A stretch of DNA of 11,932 nucleotides from Psychrilyobacter sp. GTDB taxonomy: Bacteria > Fusobacteriota > Fusobacteriia > Fusobacteriales > Fusobacteriaceae. The stretch is taken from positions 1-11,932 of the forward strand of contig JAUXGP010000024.1 of NCBI GenBank assembly GCA_030621995.1, in the 5' to 3' direction. The first letter of the stretch is position 1, and every line of letters begins with the position of its first letter. Position numbers and translations under genes: made by a program. The notes under the pieces are model-generated. The model made no database searches, was not told the origin of the DNA, and saw only the letters and a program-made list of their open reading frames with translations. Shown here piece after piece: positions 5,546 to 11,932 of the stretch.

Positions 5546-6250
5546 CTATAATTTAATATGGATCTCTCCTACCATAAATTCTTTTATCCCATCTGCAGTT
5601 TCTACCTCTAATTTACCATTTTTTGTGATTTTTCCTCCTATACCAGATGTTTTGCCGCCTAAAAAATCTACCTCTATCTCCTTATTCAGGAGGTAATTTT
5701 TTTCATTTATCTCGCATAAGATCTCATTCCATTCTCCCCTCAGATATCTATTCCAGTATTTTTTAAATGAATTCATAATTATTTTTATCGTGTTTATAAC
5801 CTCATACTCATCCCCTGTTACACTTTTTAAAGAGATCCCATTTTTAGACTCTCCTAAAAATTTTAAATTATTTATATTTACTCCTATACCTACAATAAAA
5901 TAATCTCCTACTTTTTCCACCAGTATCCCGGATAATTTTTTATCGGATAAATAGATATCGTTGGTCCACTTAAATTTATAATCTAATCCTGCCACAGTTT
6001 TTAACCCCTGTAACAGGGCGATGCCCACGATCAATGGCAGTTTACTATATTCTTCCATACTCAGGTTGGGATCTTCCTTCAAGACAAAGCTAAACAACCC
6101 TGCTCCGGCAGGAGATACCCAAAGGTTTCCCCTCCTTCCCCGTCCAGAAGTTTGAGCATCTGCTATAACCAGATCCCATTCTTTTTTATCTTTTTTTTCC
6201 TTTAGATAGTCACTGGTCGATCCCATTTTATCAAAGTGAAATATTCTCAT
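5546..6250 (-). CDS. birA: biotin--[biotin carboxyl-carrier protein] ligase, short form
   Basis: The enzyme activates biotin to biotinyl-5'-AMP and attaches it to the lysine of biotin carriers such as acetyl-CoA carboxylase or decarboxylase subunits. The 234-aa protein has the catalytic motifs in order: STS at 11-13, the adenylate loop GRGRRG at 36-41 followed by WVSP, KWTNDIY at 94-100, KKLSGILVE at 104-112 and GIGVNIN at 121-127, then a C-terminal SH3-like barrel. It starts directly with the ligase domain, so it lacks the N-terminal winged helix of E. coli BirA and cannot act as repressor by itself. The ATG at 6250 has only a moderate SD (AAGGCGGG about 8 nt upstream). It is the first gene of a two-gene unit with the potassium channel. 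Confidence 0.94.
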   Translation of the reverse strand: MRIFHFDKMGSTSDYLKEKKDKKEWDLVIADAQTSGRGRRGNLWVSPAGAGLFSFVLKEDPNLSMEEYSKLPLIVGIALLQGLKTVAGLDYKFKWTNDIYLSDKKLSGILVEKVGDYFIVGIGVNINNLKFLGESKNGISLKSVTGDEYEVINTIKIIMNSFKKYWNRYLRGEWNEILCEINEKNYLLNKEIEVDFLGGKTSGIGGKITKNGKLEVETADGIKEFMVGEIHIKL

Positions 6251-6311
6251 TTATTTTCCCGCCTTCTAAACTTCCATTCTTTAATAAAGAGAATAGATAT
6301 ATTTATATTTT

Positions 6312-6339
6312 TTTATATTTTACACTATTTTAAATTCAA
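6312..6339 (-). promoter_or_regulatory. candidate promoter of birA and the channel gene
   Basis: On the minus strand TTGAAT (6339-6334) and TATAAA (6317-6312) are 16 nt apart, about 60 nt before the birA start. The surrounding DNA is almost pure A/T, so this match carries limited weight. Confidence 0.35.
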
Positions 6340-6437
6340 AGGTAAGCATTCCTTTACTGAATTATTTTCTTTCAACCCCATTTATGGTTATTTCTCTATA
6401 TATTTTAAAAAACGCTACAAAATACACGCTATTCGTT

Positions 6438-6484
6438 CCAAAAAAGTATGGTTTTTGGTTAAATACAATATTTATATATATATA
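6438..6484 (+). promoter_or_regulatory. candidate promoter/operator of the carnitine operon
   Basis: A perfect 7-bp inverted repeat, CCAAAAA (6438-6444) and TTTTTGG (6452-6458) around a 7-nt centre AGTATGG, overlaps a possible -35 TTGGTT (6455-6460). An AT tract with TATATA at 6477-6482 gives 16-nt spacing and at 6479-6484 gives 18-nt spacing. Binding of a dimeric regulator at the repeat would block or assist polymerase. The leader to the ATG at 6535 would be about 45 nt. Promoter hexamers are weak, and the repeat is the stronger observation. Confidence 0.4.
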
Positions 6485-6534
6485 TGATGTTAAACTTTTA
6501 CCAAGAAAATCATTATTAAAAAGGAGTTTAAACT

Positions 6535-8052
6535 ATGAAAAAGAAAGAATCAAATTTATTGTTTTATGTTTCACTGGCAATTACTGCTGTATTTGCCATA
6601 TGGGGGCTAATCAACCCCACATCACTAACTACTAATCTTTGGAAATGGGTATATGATTTCCATAATACTTTCAACTGGTTTACCATTTCCCTGCCTCTTG
6701 TATTTTTAGGGATTTTGTTTTCATTAGCTTTTTCCAGATATGGAAAAATAAAACTGGGGTCTAAAGACTCAAAACCGGAGTTCTCTACCTTTTCTTGGAT
6801 AGCAATGCTGTTTACTGCAGGAATTGGAGTAGGGCTCGTTAACTTTGGAGTTGCTGAACCTATGGTTCATTATTTAAACTCTCCAAAGGGACTTGCTGGT
6901 GGTTATAACGAAATAGAAGCGGGGAAAAACGCTCTTTCTCTTGCCATGTATAACTGGGGAATACCGGCTTGGACTATCTACGCTATCTCTGGTCTTGTTA
7001 TTGCTTATTTTGCCTATCATAAAAATACAAGTTTTCTTCCCGGGGCACCTATTGAAGAGGGATTCAAAGATAAACCCTGGGGTAAGAAATTAGGATTTAT
7101 TACCAATATCATGGCTTCCAGTGCTGCTGCTCTTACTGTTTCAGCCTCTATTGGTCTTGGAGTTTTCCAGGTTAAAAATGGTTTAGAAGCTATCCTTGGA
7201 ATACCATTTCCCGGGCTTACCTCTTCTCTTATTATTTTAGGAGTACTATTTATTGGATATACAATCCCTGCAATCCTGCCTTTAGGAAAGGGAATGAAAT
7301 TTTTAGGAGATTTCAATATTCTTATTGCTCTTTCTCTTCTGGCATTTACATTTATTTTTGGACCTACAAGATTTTTTATGGAAATGATTCTGTCTACCCT
7401 GGGAAAAACTATTTTTGACCTGGCTCCAATTGCTACAGACACATTTATTTTTCAAGAAAAAGGTTGGTTTAATGACTGGCCGTTAACTACTCTTATCTGG
7501 TGGATCTCATGGACTCCATTTACCGGGGTATTCATTGCCAGAATCTCCAAAGGTAGAACTATAAAGGAATTTGTTTTGGCTTCTACTTTAATCCCGACGT
7601 TCTTTTTAATTATCTGGTTTAGTGTATTTGGCGGATATGGAATTTTAAACACTATAATCGGGGATCAGTCTATATCAAACTATGTTTTAAATAATCCAAA
7701 TGATGTATATTTATCATTTATTATGGTATTACAGGCATTGCCGCTTTTCAAAATTACAGGAGCAATCTTTGTTGTACTGATATTTGTTTTCCTTTCTACA
7801 AGTGCTACCAGTTCAGCTATAGCTCTCAGTATGATGACGAATAACGGCTCAGAAAATGCACCTAAGAGTAGAACAATTATCTGGTCTGCTATCATGGTAA
7901 TCATTGCTTCTGCCAACGTAGTAACCGGTACACTCAATGGAGTAAAAGCTGTCGCAGTATTTTTAGGAATACCTTATCTGTTTTTCTTAATCTTACAAGT
8001 TTCAGCGTTTTTAAGACAAATTAGAAGAGATTTTGTTAGGAAGGAGATGTAA
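6535..8052 (+). CDS. BCCT-family carnitine/choline/betaine transporter
   Basis: The 505-aa inner-membrane transporter has the 12-helix BCCT fold for quaternary ammonium compounds. Signatures are SWIAMLFTAGIGVGL at 87-101 with the following GVAEP, the aromatic-box segment WGIPAWTIY at 141-149 (Trp141, Trp146, Tyr149), and WWISW at 322-326 followed by PFTGVFIARISKGRTIKEF, the strongest family motif. FLSTSATS around 419-426 keeps Thr-Ser (422-423) where BetP has its sodium-binding Thr467/Ser468, a pair CaiT lacks. This suggests Na+-driven uptake rather than CaiT antiport. Termini are short, without the long osmosensory tail of BetP, so a nutritional role is more likely than osmoregulation. SD AAGGAG lies at 6521-6526. 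It is the first gene of an operon with a small TM protein and a carnitine acyltransferase, which makes carnitine the best substrate guess. Confidence 0.93.
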   Translation: MKKKESNLLFYVSLAITAVFAIWGLINPTSLTTNLWKWVYDFHNTFNWFTISLPLVFLGILFSLAFSRYGKIKLGSKDSKPEFSTFSWIAMLFTAGIGVGLVNFGVAEPMVHYLNSPKGLAGGYNEIEAGKNALSLAMYNWGIPAWTIYAISGLVIAYFAYHKNTSFLPGAPIEEGFKDKPWGKKLGFITNIMASSAAALTVSASIGLGVFQVKNGLEAILGIPFPGLTSSLIILGVLFIGYTIPAILPLGKGMKFLGDFNILIALSLLAFTFIFGPTRFFMEMILSTLGKTIFDLAPIATDTFIFQEKGWFNDWPLTTLIWWISWTPFTGVFIARISKGRTIKEFVLASTLIPTFFLIIWFSVFGGYGILNTIIGDQSISNYVLNNPNDVYLSFIMVLQALPLFKITGAIFVVLIFVFLSTSATSSAIALSMMTNNGSENAPKSRTIIWSAIMVIIASANVVTGTLNGVKAVAVFLGIPYLFFLILQVSAFLRQIRRDFVRKEM

Positions 8053-8054
8053 TT

Positions 8055-8252
8055 ATGAACGAAATAACTAAAATAGCCTACGAAAAAACACTTGTTGAGA
8101 TGTCTCAAGGAGATTCTATTTTACAATCTTTAGCCATAATAGCTATGTTAGCTTTTGTTATTTGGAATATAAAATTAATTTTTGAACCCGCTCAAGAAGA
8201 AAAAATTACAGAGACTGCAAAAGCTGAGATTAAAATAGAAAATATCCAATAA
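8055..8252 (+). CDS. 65-aa single-TM protein, possible BCCT partner
   Basis: ATG 8055 follows the transporter stop by 2 nt, and its SD AAGGAG (8041-8046) lies inside the transporter's last codons, so the two are translationally coupled. The protein has a short polar N-terminus, one membrane helix at about residues 22-42 (ILQSLAIIAMLAFVIWNIKL), and an acidic/lysine-rich tail of about 20 residues. I know no family for it. Small one-TM proteins accompany several other transporter classes (for example small subunits of NSS or sodium-solute symporters) as stabilising or regulatory subunits. By analogy it may be an accessory subunit of this BCCT carrier. It is a real gene judging by position and SD; its function is inference. 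Confidence 0.75.
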   Translation: MNEITKIAYEKTLVEMSQGDSILQSLAIIAMLAFVIWNIKLIFEPAQEEKITETAKAEIKIENIQ

Positions 8253-8276
8253 AAATTTGAATTTTAGGAGGTAACA

Positions 8277-9971
8277 ATGAAAATAGATGAATTACTTGAA
8301 CTCCCTGTTCCATCGTTAGATTCTACCCTGGATAGATATTTAAAATGGAGTTCAGTTTATTTAAATAATAACGAGATTGATGAATTAAATAAAAATATTA
8401 AAATTTTTAAGGAAGGTGCAGGAAAAAAACTTCATGAACTTCTGGAAGAAAGAAAAAAGAAAAAATCACCGGACAGCTGGATAGCTGACTGGTGGTTGGA
8501 TTCATATTTATTGGGAAGGGGTCCCACTACTGTTGAATGTAATTTTTGCTTACAAATAGATTTTAAAAATAAAGAAGAAAATCATTCAGATTTCTTAAAT
8601 AAAATCATCTATTCTTTTGCCAAGGTAAAGGATGACTATTTAGAGGGACACTTTGATACAGTTACAAATTATTTCGGGAAACCACTCTGCAGAAAGCAGC
8701 TAGAGATTTTAAAAGGAGCCTCCAGAGTTTCCAGAGAGAACAAAGATCACTATCATATTGGAGAAAACCCAAATTTTATTACTATCTTATTTAAAAATAA
8801 TCTCTATAAGATAAATATCGATAATAATCCAGAAGCTGATTATAAAAAGGCTCTCAATTTTATTCTTGAAAAAACTGCAGATAAAAGTTTTTCTCTTTCT
8901 ACCCTTAGTTTTGACAAGAGCGGAATTCACTTGGATGAAAAATCAATAATCAGAAAAAATAATCCTGTTTTCTTTGAAACAATCGAAAACAGTCTTATTA
9001 ATATCTCATTAATAGATAAATCTTTTTCATCTGAAAATGAAAAACTTAACTATCTTCTTTATTTAAGAGGAGAAAATGCATACATGTATAAACCGCTTAA
9101 TTTCATCTATAATCTTCAGAGCAAGGAATTTTATAATAATTCAGAACACACATTTCAAGATGGTCTTACCAATGTAGAGATTATCAATGCTGCTAAAGAA
9201 AACTATGAAAATTATGAAAAAACATCTCATATAAAAGACTCTGATTATCAATTGATTACAGAATATTTTACCGAAGAAGATAAGTTTACCTTATATGAAA
9301 TAAAGAAAAATTATATGGAGAATATATCTAAATATAAATTTGATTCCCTTGAAGTTTATCTTGAAGATGCCAGTGTTAAAGGATTCAGCAAGGATGCCAT
9401 CATTCAGTTTTTAGTACAATATGCTTCTAAAAAAACATTTGACCGGTACAGGGGAACCTATGAAGCTGTTGATGTGAAGGAGTTCTTAAGGGGAAGAACA
9501 GAATGTGTCAGACCGATTTCTTTTGAAGTCATAGGATTAATCGAAGCCTTGATTGCAGGGGAAACAGATGAAATTCCTTCTCTATACAGATCCGCCGAGA
9601 CGGAACATAAGAAAAGAATTAAAGATTGTAAAAAAGGGGAAGGAATAGACAGGCATTTCTTCGGGCTTAAAAATCTTATGGCAGAATTAGAAGATTCTAA
9701 TCTCGAAACAGCTGAGAATTTCTTCTCTTCTAAAGCTTATAATAATGTTACTGAAAGTTTTATTTCTACTACCTCTTTAGGATTTTATGAGCATATTGGC
9801 AGACCTTTATTTACTCCTGTTGTAGAAAACGGCTTAGGAATTTCCTATGAATTTGGACCACAGGGAATTGGAATGTATATCTCATATTTTGAAGGGAATG
9901 AAGAAATTATCGATAAATTTAAACTGCATTTTCAAGAAGGTTTTAATTTATTCAAAAAAATATTGTTTTAA
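8277..9971 (+). CDS. carnitine O-acyltransferase (choline/carnitine acyltransferase family)
   Basis: The family transfers acyl groups between CoA and carnitine or choline. The N-terminal signature LPVPSLDSTLDRYLK (8-22) is followed by the catalytic segment EHTFQDG at 290-296, giving His291 and Asp295 (HxxxD as in CPT/octanoyltransferase; CrAT has Glu). TYE at 394-396 and GRTE at 406-409 follow, then IDRHFFGLK at 457-465, ISTTS at 496-500 and PVVENGLGISY at 514-524. Choline acetyltransferase has VDN after GR and Asn before the HLL motif; this protein has TEC and Arg459, the carboxylate-binding arginine of carnitine enzymes. The third STS serine is Thr499. Acyl-chain preference cannot be read with confidence. 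No signal or membrane segment, so cytosolic; at 564 aa it is somewhat shorter than CrAT. The SD AGGAGGT at 8266-8272 fixes the start. Bacterial members are uncommon. Confidence 0.9.
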   Translation: MKIDELLELPVPSLDSTLDRYLKWSSVYLNNNEIDELNKNIKIFKEGAGKKLHELLEERKKKKSPDSWIADWWLDSYLLGRGPTTVECNFCLQIDFKNKEENHSDFLNKIIYSFAKVKDDYLEGHFDTVTNYFGKPLCRKQLEILKGASRVSRENKDHYHIGENPNFITILFKNNLYKINIDNNPEADYKKALNFILEKTADKSFSLSTLSFDKSGIHLDEKSIIRKNNPVFFETIENSLINISLIDKSFSSENEKLNYLLYLRGENAYMYKPLNFIYNLQSKEFYNNSEHTFQDGLTNVEIINAAKENYENYEKTSHIKDSDYQLITEYFTEEDKFTLYEIKKNYMENISKYKFDSLEVYLEDASVKGFSKDAIIQFLVQYASKKTFDRYRGTYEAVDVKEFLRGRTECVRPISFEVIGLIEALIAGETDEIPSLYRSAETEHKKRIKDCKKGEGIDRHFFGLKNLMAELEDSNLETAENFFSSKAYNNVTESFISTTSLGFYEHIGRPLFTPVVENGLGISYEFGPQGIGMYISYFEGNEEIIDKFKLHFQEGFNLFKKILF

Positions 9972-9977
9972 ATACCC

Positions 9978-10007
9978 GCTTCCTCGTATAATTAAGTATG
10001 AGGAAGC
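9978..10007 (+). terminator. hairpin terminator of the carnitine operon
   Basis: GCTTCCTCGTA (9978-9988) and TATGAGGAAGC (9997-10007) form an 11-bp stem with one G-U pair and an 8-nt loop, 6 nt after the acyltransferase stop. The G-U pair exists only in the plus-strand RNA, supporting this orientation. The following U tract is interrupted (TAATTTATGTTTATG), so termination may be partial. Confidence 0.75.
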
Positions 10008-10059
10008 TAATTTATGTTTATGATTTTCATCAAAATTTATAATAGAAGGGAGGGGTTTT

Positions 10060-11532
10060 ATGAATTTAAAAGTGGGCTTGAATAATTTTTTAGATATTTT
10101 TAGTAATAATATATCTCCCGAAATTTTATTAAATGAATCAAATATTCAAATATTCTACCAAAGATATATTTTTATCCTTGCTACCATTAGTTTTTTGATT
10201 TTTTCATTTAGCTTTTTATTGTTCAGCAAGGATAAAATTCTTCATAGAGTACAGTATTGGAGAAACGGATTTTGGATTTTTGGAATTTCTATGTTATCGG
10301 AACTTTTTTATATAACCATGCCTTTTTTATCTCTTAAAATTATTTTTTATTTTATCTCCAACCTCTTTTTTGTTTTGGGAACAGGCTGTTTTTTACTTTT
10401 TCTCTATCAAAAAGAAACGGGAATATGCGTTAAACGAAAAAAACTTTTCTTTATATTAGTTTCAATTATCGGAATAGTTATAAGCCTGCTTCATTTTACA
10501 TTAATTTTTAACTATTCAATCACTGAATATAACCAGAAATTTATCCTGTTTTTCATAAAGTATTTTTTTATAGGAATATTGATAACAGGCTCAATAATCA
10601 CTTTTTCATCCCTGTTAACTAATTTTTCATGGGAATATCTTAAGAAAAAATCTTTTTTCTTATTTGTCTATTCATTTAATTTGATTATCAGTTCCATAAT
10701 AGTATGGCAAATTTTATTTTCTTATAATAGCTTTTATATTATGATTGTAAGCCTGACTTTTAGCCTGGGAATAGCCTTTCAAAAGGATTATTTTATCAAA
10801 GAATACGAAAACAATTTTAGACAATTTATAAACCTGGTTGGGAAAAATATTATCATATGTTTTTTCATCTCACTCATATCCAGATATATGTTCCACAATA
10901 GTTTTTCAGTGATTCTTATTTTTATTTTAATGGCAATTGAGATATTCTATTTTGGGATAAAATTCAGTCAGTTTACTGTAGAATATAATTCCATTAGTAT
11001 TTTATCCAAGTTAAGAATTATCGACTCCCTTGATATTTTTCAAGAGGTTTTTCAGGAAGAAGTAATAAAAATATTTCATCTGTCCAGCTGTACCCTGATA
11101 CCCATTGAAAAAAATAACATTGAGCTAAAGAATAAAGTCTTCAAACTCAACTATTATACTGAAAAGATTTTATTTAATGAAAAGACTTATGATCTGGGAA
11201 TAAAACTTAATTATCTCAATAATCCCATTGGAATGGTTTTGATAAATGATTCAAGAATTCTTTTTTACAAAAAAAAGTCCAACGAATTAAAACTTTTTTT
11301 AGAAAAAATTTCTCCTTTTTTAGACCAGCTGCTCTTCAAAGAATTAAAATCTAATAGCCTTTGTGGAGATAACGATATACTAAAAAGAAAATTAGAAGAA
11401 AAAAAAGAAGAAATTTTTTATATCAAAGAATTTTTAAAAATGATGAAGAAAAAAGAAGATATCAATGAGATAAAAAATTTAATAAACAGAAGCTTTTCAA
11501 CTATAATAGACAAGGAAGATGAGTATGAATAA
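10060..11532 (+). CDS. polytopic membrane protein with cytosolic C-terminal domain, possible sensor
   Basis: The 490-aa product is not a family I recognise. A short N-terminus is followed by about eight or nine hydrophobic helices (approximately 34-55, 70-88, 91-115, 129-150, 162-184, 198-220, 224-240, 262-278, 282-302). A soluble region at about 315-430 has the helix/strand alternation of a GAF-like fold (FQEVFQEEVIKIFHLSSCTLIPIE, then the strand segment NPIGMVLIND). A lysine/glutamate-rich coiled coil follows at about 437-470. No kinase, GGDEF or phosphatase motifs are present. The layout resembles membrane sensors that hand a signal to a partner, and the next gene overlaps by 8 nt. SD GGGAGGGG at 10048-10054 supports ATG 10060. 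It lies after the carnitine operon terminator, and a regulatory link to carnitine is only conjecture. Confidence 0.7.
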   Translation: MNLKVGLNNFLDIFSNNISPEILLNESNIQIFYQRYIFILATISFLIFSFSFLLFSKDKILHRVQYWRNGFWIFGISMLSELFYITMPFLSLKIIFYFISNLFFVLGTGCFLLFLYQKETGICVKRKKLFFILVSIIGIVISLLHFTLIFNYSITEYNQKFILFFIKYFFIGILITGSIITFSSLLTNFSWEYLKKKSFFLFVYSFNLIISSIIVWQILFSYNSFYIMIVSLTFSLGIAFQKDYFIKEYENNFRQFINLVGKNIIICFFISLISRYMFHNSFSVILIFILMAIEIFYFGIKFSQFTVEYNSISILSKLRIIDSLDIFQEVFQEEVIKIFHLSSCTLIPIEKNNIELKNKVFKLNYYTEKILFNEKTYDLGIKLNYLNNPIGMVLINDSRILFYKKKSNELKLFLEKISPFLDQLLFKELKSNSLCGDNDILKRKLEEKKEEIFYIKEFLKMMKKKEDINEIKNLINRSFSTIIDKEDEYE

Positions 11533-11932
11533 TTATTTTATAGGAAATGATAATTTTTATTTTCTACTCAGTGAAGTCACTGATGTTCCCATAAAAAAAA
11601 TTAAAGATATTTGTGAAGTTCAGGAAACCAAAAATGAAAATATTCTTATTTTAGAATCCCTTGCTCATATCATCAATTTACAGGATATAGAACATCTTTT
11701 CTTTGCAGTTGTTATCTACACCGATGAAATAAAAATAGTTCAATTAAATAAATTTAAAACATTAAATATAAAAATTATTCTTAAAGAAAAAAAAGACTAT
11801 ATATTTTGCAATAATCAGATTGAAAGTTTGGGAAAAAAACTCTCCCTCAGTGAAAATGATGAGATTATACTTTCCGATATTTCTGAAGAAGCGGTTGTAA
11901 AATTAGGAGAAATTTATTATTTTTCCTATGAT
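11525..11932 (+). CDS. unidentified protein overlapping the membrane sensor, 3' end outside the window
   Basis: ATG 11525 lies inside the last codons of the preceding gene (stop 11530-11532, 8-nt overlap), and the frame stays open for 136 codons to the window edge. The protein begins MNNYFIGNDNFYFLLSEVTD and is soluble, rich in Ile, Lys, Glu and Asn, with no cysteine motif or membrane segment. Alternating strands and helices would suit a sensory or receiver-like N-terminal domain (for example ahead of an output domain located beyond the window), but no signature confirms this. The overlap means translational coupling and probably a joint function with the membrane protein. Confidence 0.65.
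   Translation, partial: MNNYFIGNDNFYFLLSEVTDVPIKKIKDICEVQETKNENILILESLAHIINLQDIEHLFFAVVIYTDEIKIVQLNKFKTLNIKIILKEKKDYIFCNNQIESLGKKLSLSENDEIILSDISEEAVVKLGEIYYFSYD

Noticed and set aside
6236..6635. Plus-strand open frames across the birA/BCCT spacer
   Set aside because: Low-complexity Phe/Tyr/Ile/Lys products from AT-rich spacer, overlapping the transporter start in another frame and without SD.
7017..7937. Minus-strand open frames inside the BCCT gene
   Set aside because: Antisense shadows of a strongly supported membrane protein, with no SD or family resemblance.
8277..9971. Choline acetyltransferase (acetylcholine synthesis)
   Set aside because: Arg459 replaces the Asn typical of choline enzymes and GRTEC replaces GRVDN, both pointing to carnitine.
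10038..10043. Perfect TATAAT just upstream of the membrane sensor gene
   Set aside because: Transcription would start around 10050, inside the SD at 10048-10054, and no -35 hexamer is present; probably chance in AT-rich DNA.

Overview
The window is AT-rich, tightly packed bacterial DNA with strong AGGAGG-type ribosome binding sites, genetic code 11, and genes on both strands. It probably comes from an anaerobic Gram-negative of the Fusobacteriota (Psychrilyobacter / Ilyobacter / Propionigenium type). The reasons are low-GC codon use, an arabinose-5-phosphate isomerase that implies Kdo and LPS, a clostridial-type 2[4Fe-4S] ferredoxin, and an apparent selenoprotein. This assignment is inference from general features, not from a database match.

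Left part (1-1386). A possible tail of an upstream gene and a 34-codon mini-ORF come first. A YfcA-like TSUP-family permease follows with its own promoter. A bidirectional hairpin terminator separates it from a converging minus-strand gene of 66 codons. That gene is a DUF1858-type small redox protein in which the first Cys of the family's CxxC motif is an in-frame UGA. A bacterial SECIS-like hairpin with an AGGU loop sits 20 nt downstream of the UGA, and a consensus sigma70 promoter and strong SD lie upstream. I read it as a selenoprotein that ordinary ORF calling would miss.

Middle part (1387-6250, all minus strand). These are housekeeping genes: kdsD (Kdo pathway), a short ferredoxin with its own promoter and terminator, a small lipoprotein, mnmA (tRNA 2-thiouridylation), a six-TM potassium channel, and a short birA (biotin ligase without HTH). 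birA and the channel gene are translationally coupled. The spacers hold diverged copies of short-period (about 10 bp) repeats built on AATCTGTGTA-like units, plus a near-palindrome and other small inverted repeats.

Right part (6251-11932, plus strand). This is the most interesting block. A BCCT-family transporter, a 65-aa single-TM protein and a 564-aa carnitine O-acyltransferase form a tight operon closed by a hairpin terminator. The carnitine/choline acyltransferase family is mostly eukaryotic. The signature residues here (His291-x3-Asp295, TYE 394-396, GRTE 406-409, Arg459) point to carnitine rather than choline as acyl acceptor. A simple reading is uptake of host- or detritus-derived carnitine by the BCCT protein, possibly with the small protein as partner, followed by conversion to acylcarnitine. 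Downstream, a polytopic membrane protein with a soluble C-terminal domain overlaps by 8 nt an unidentified gene that runs off the window. They may be a sensory pair, but no function can be assigned.
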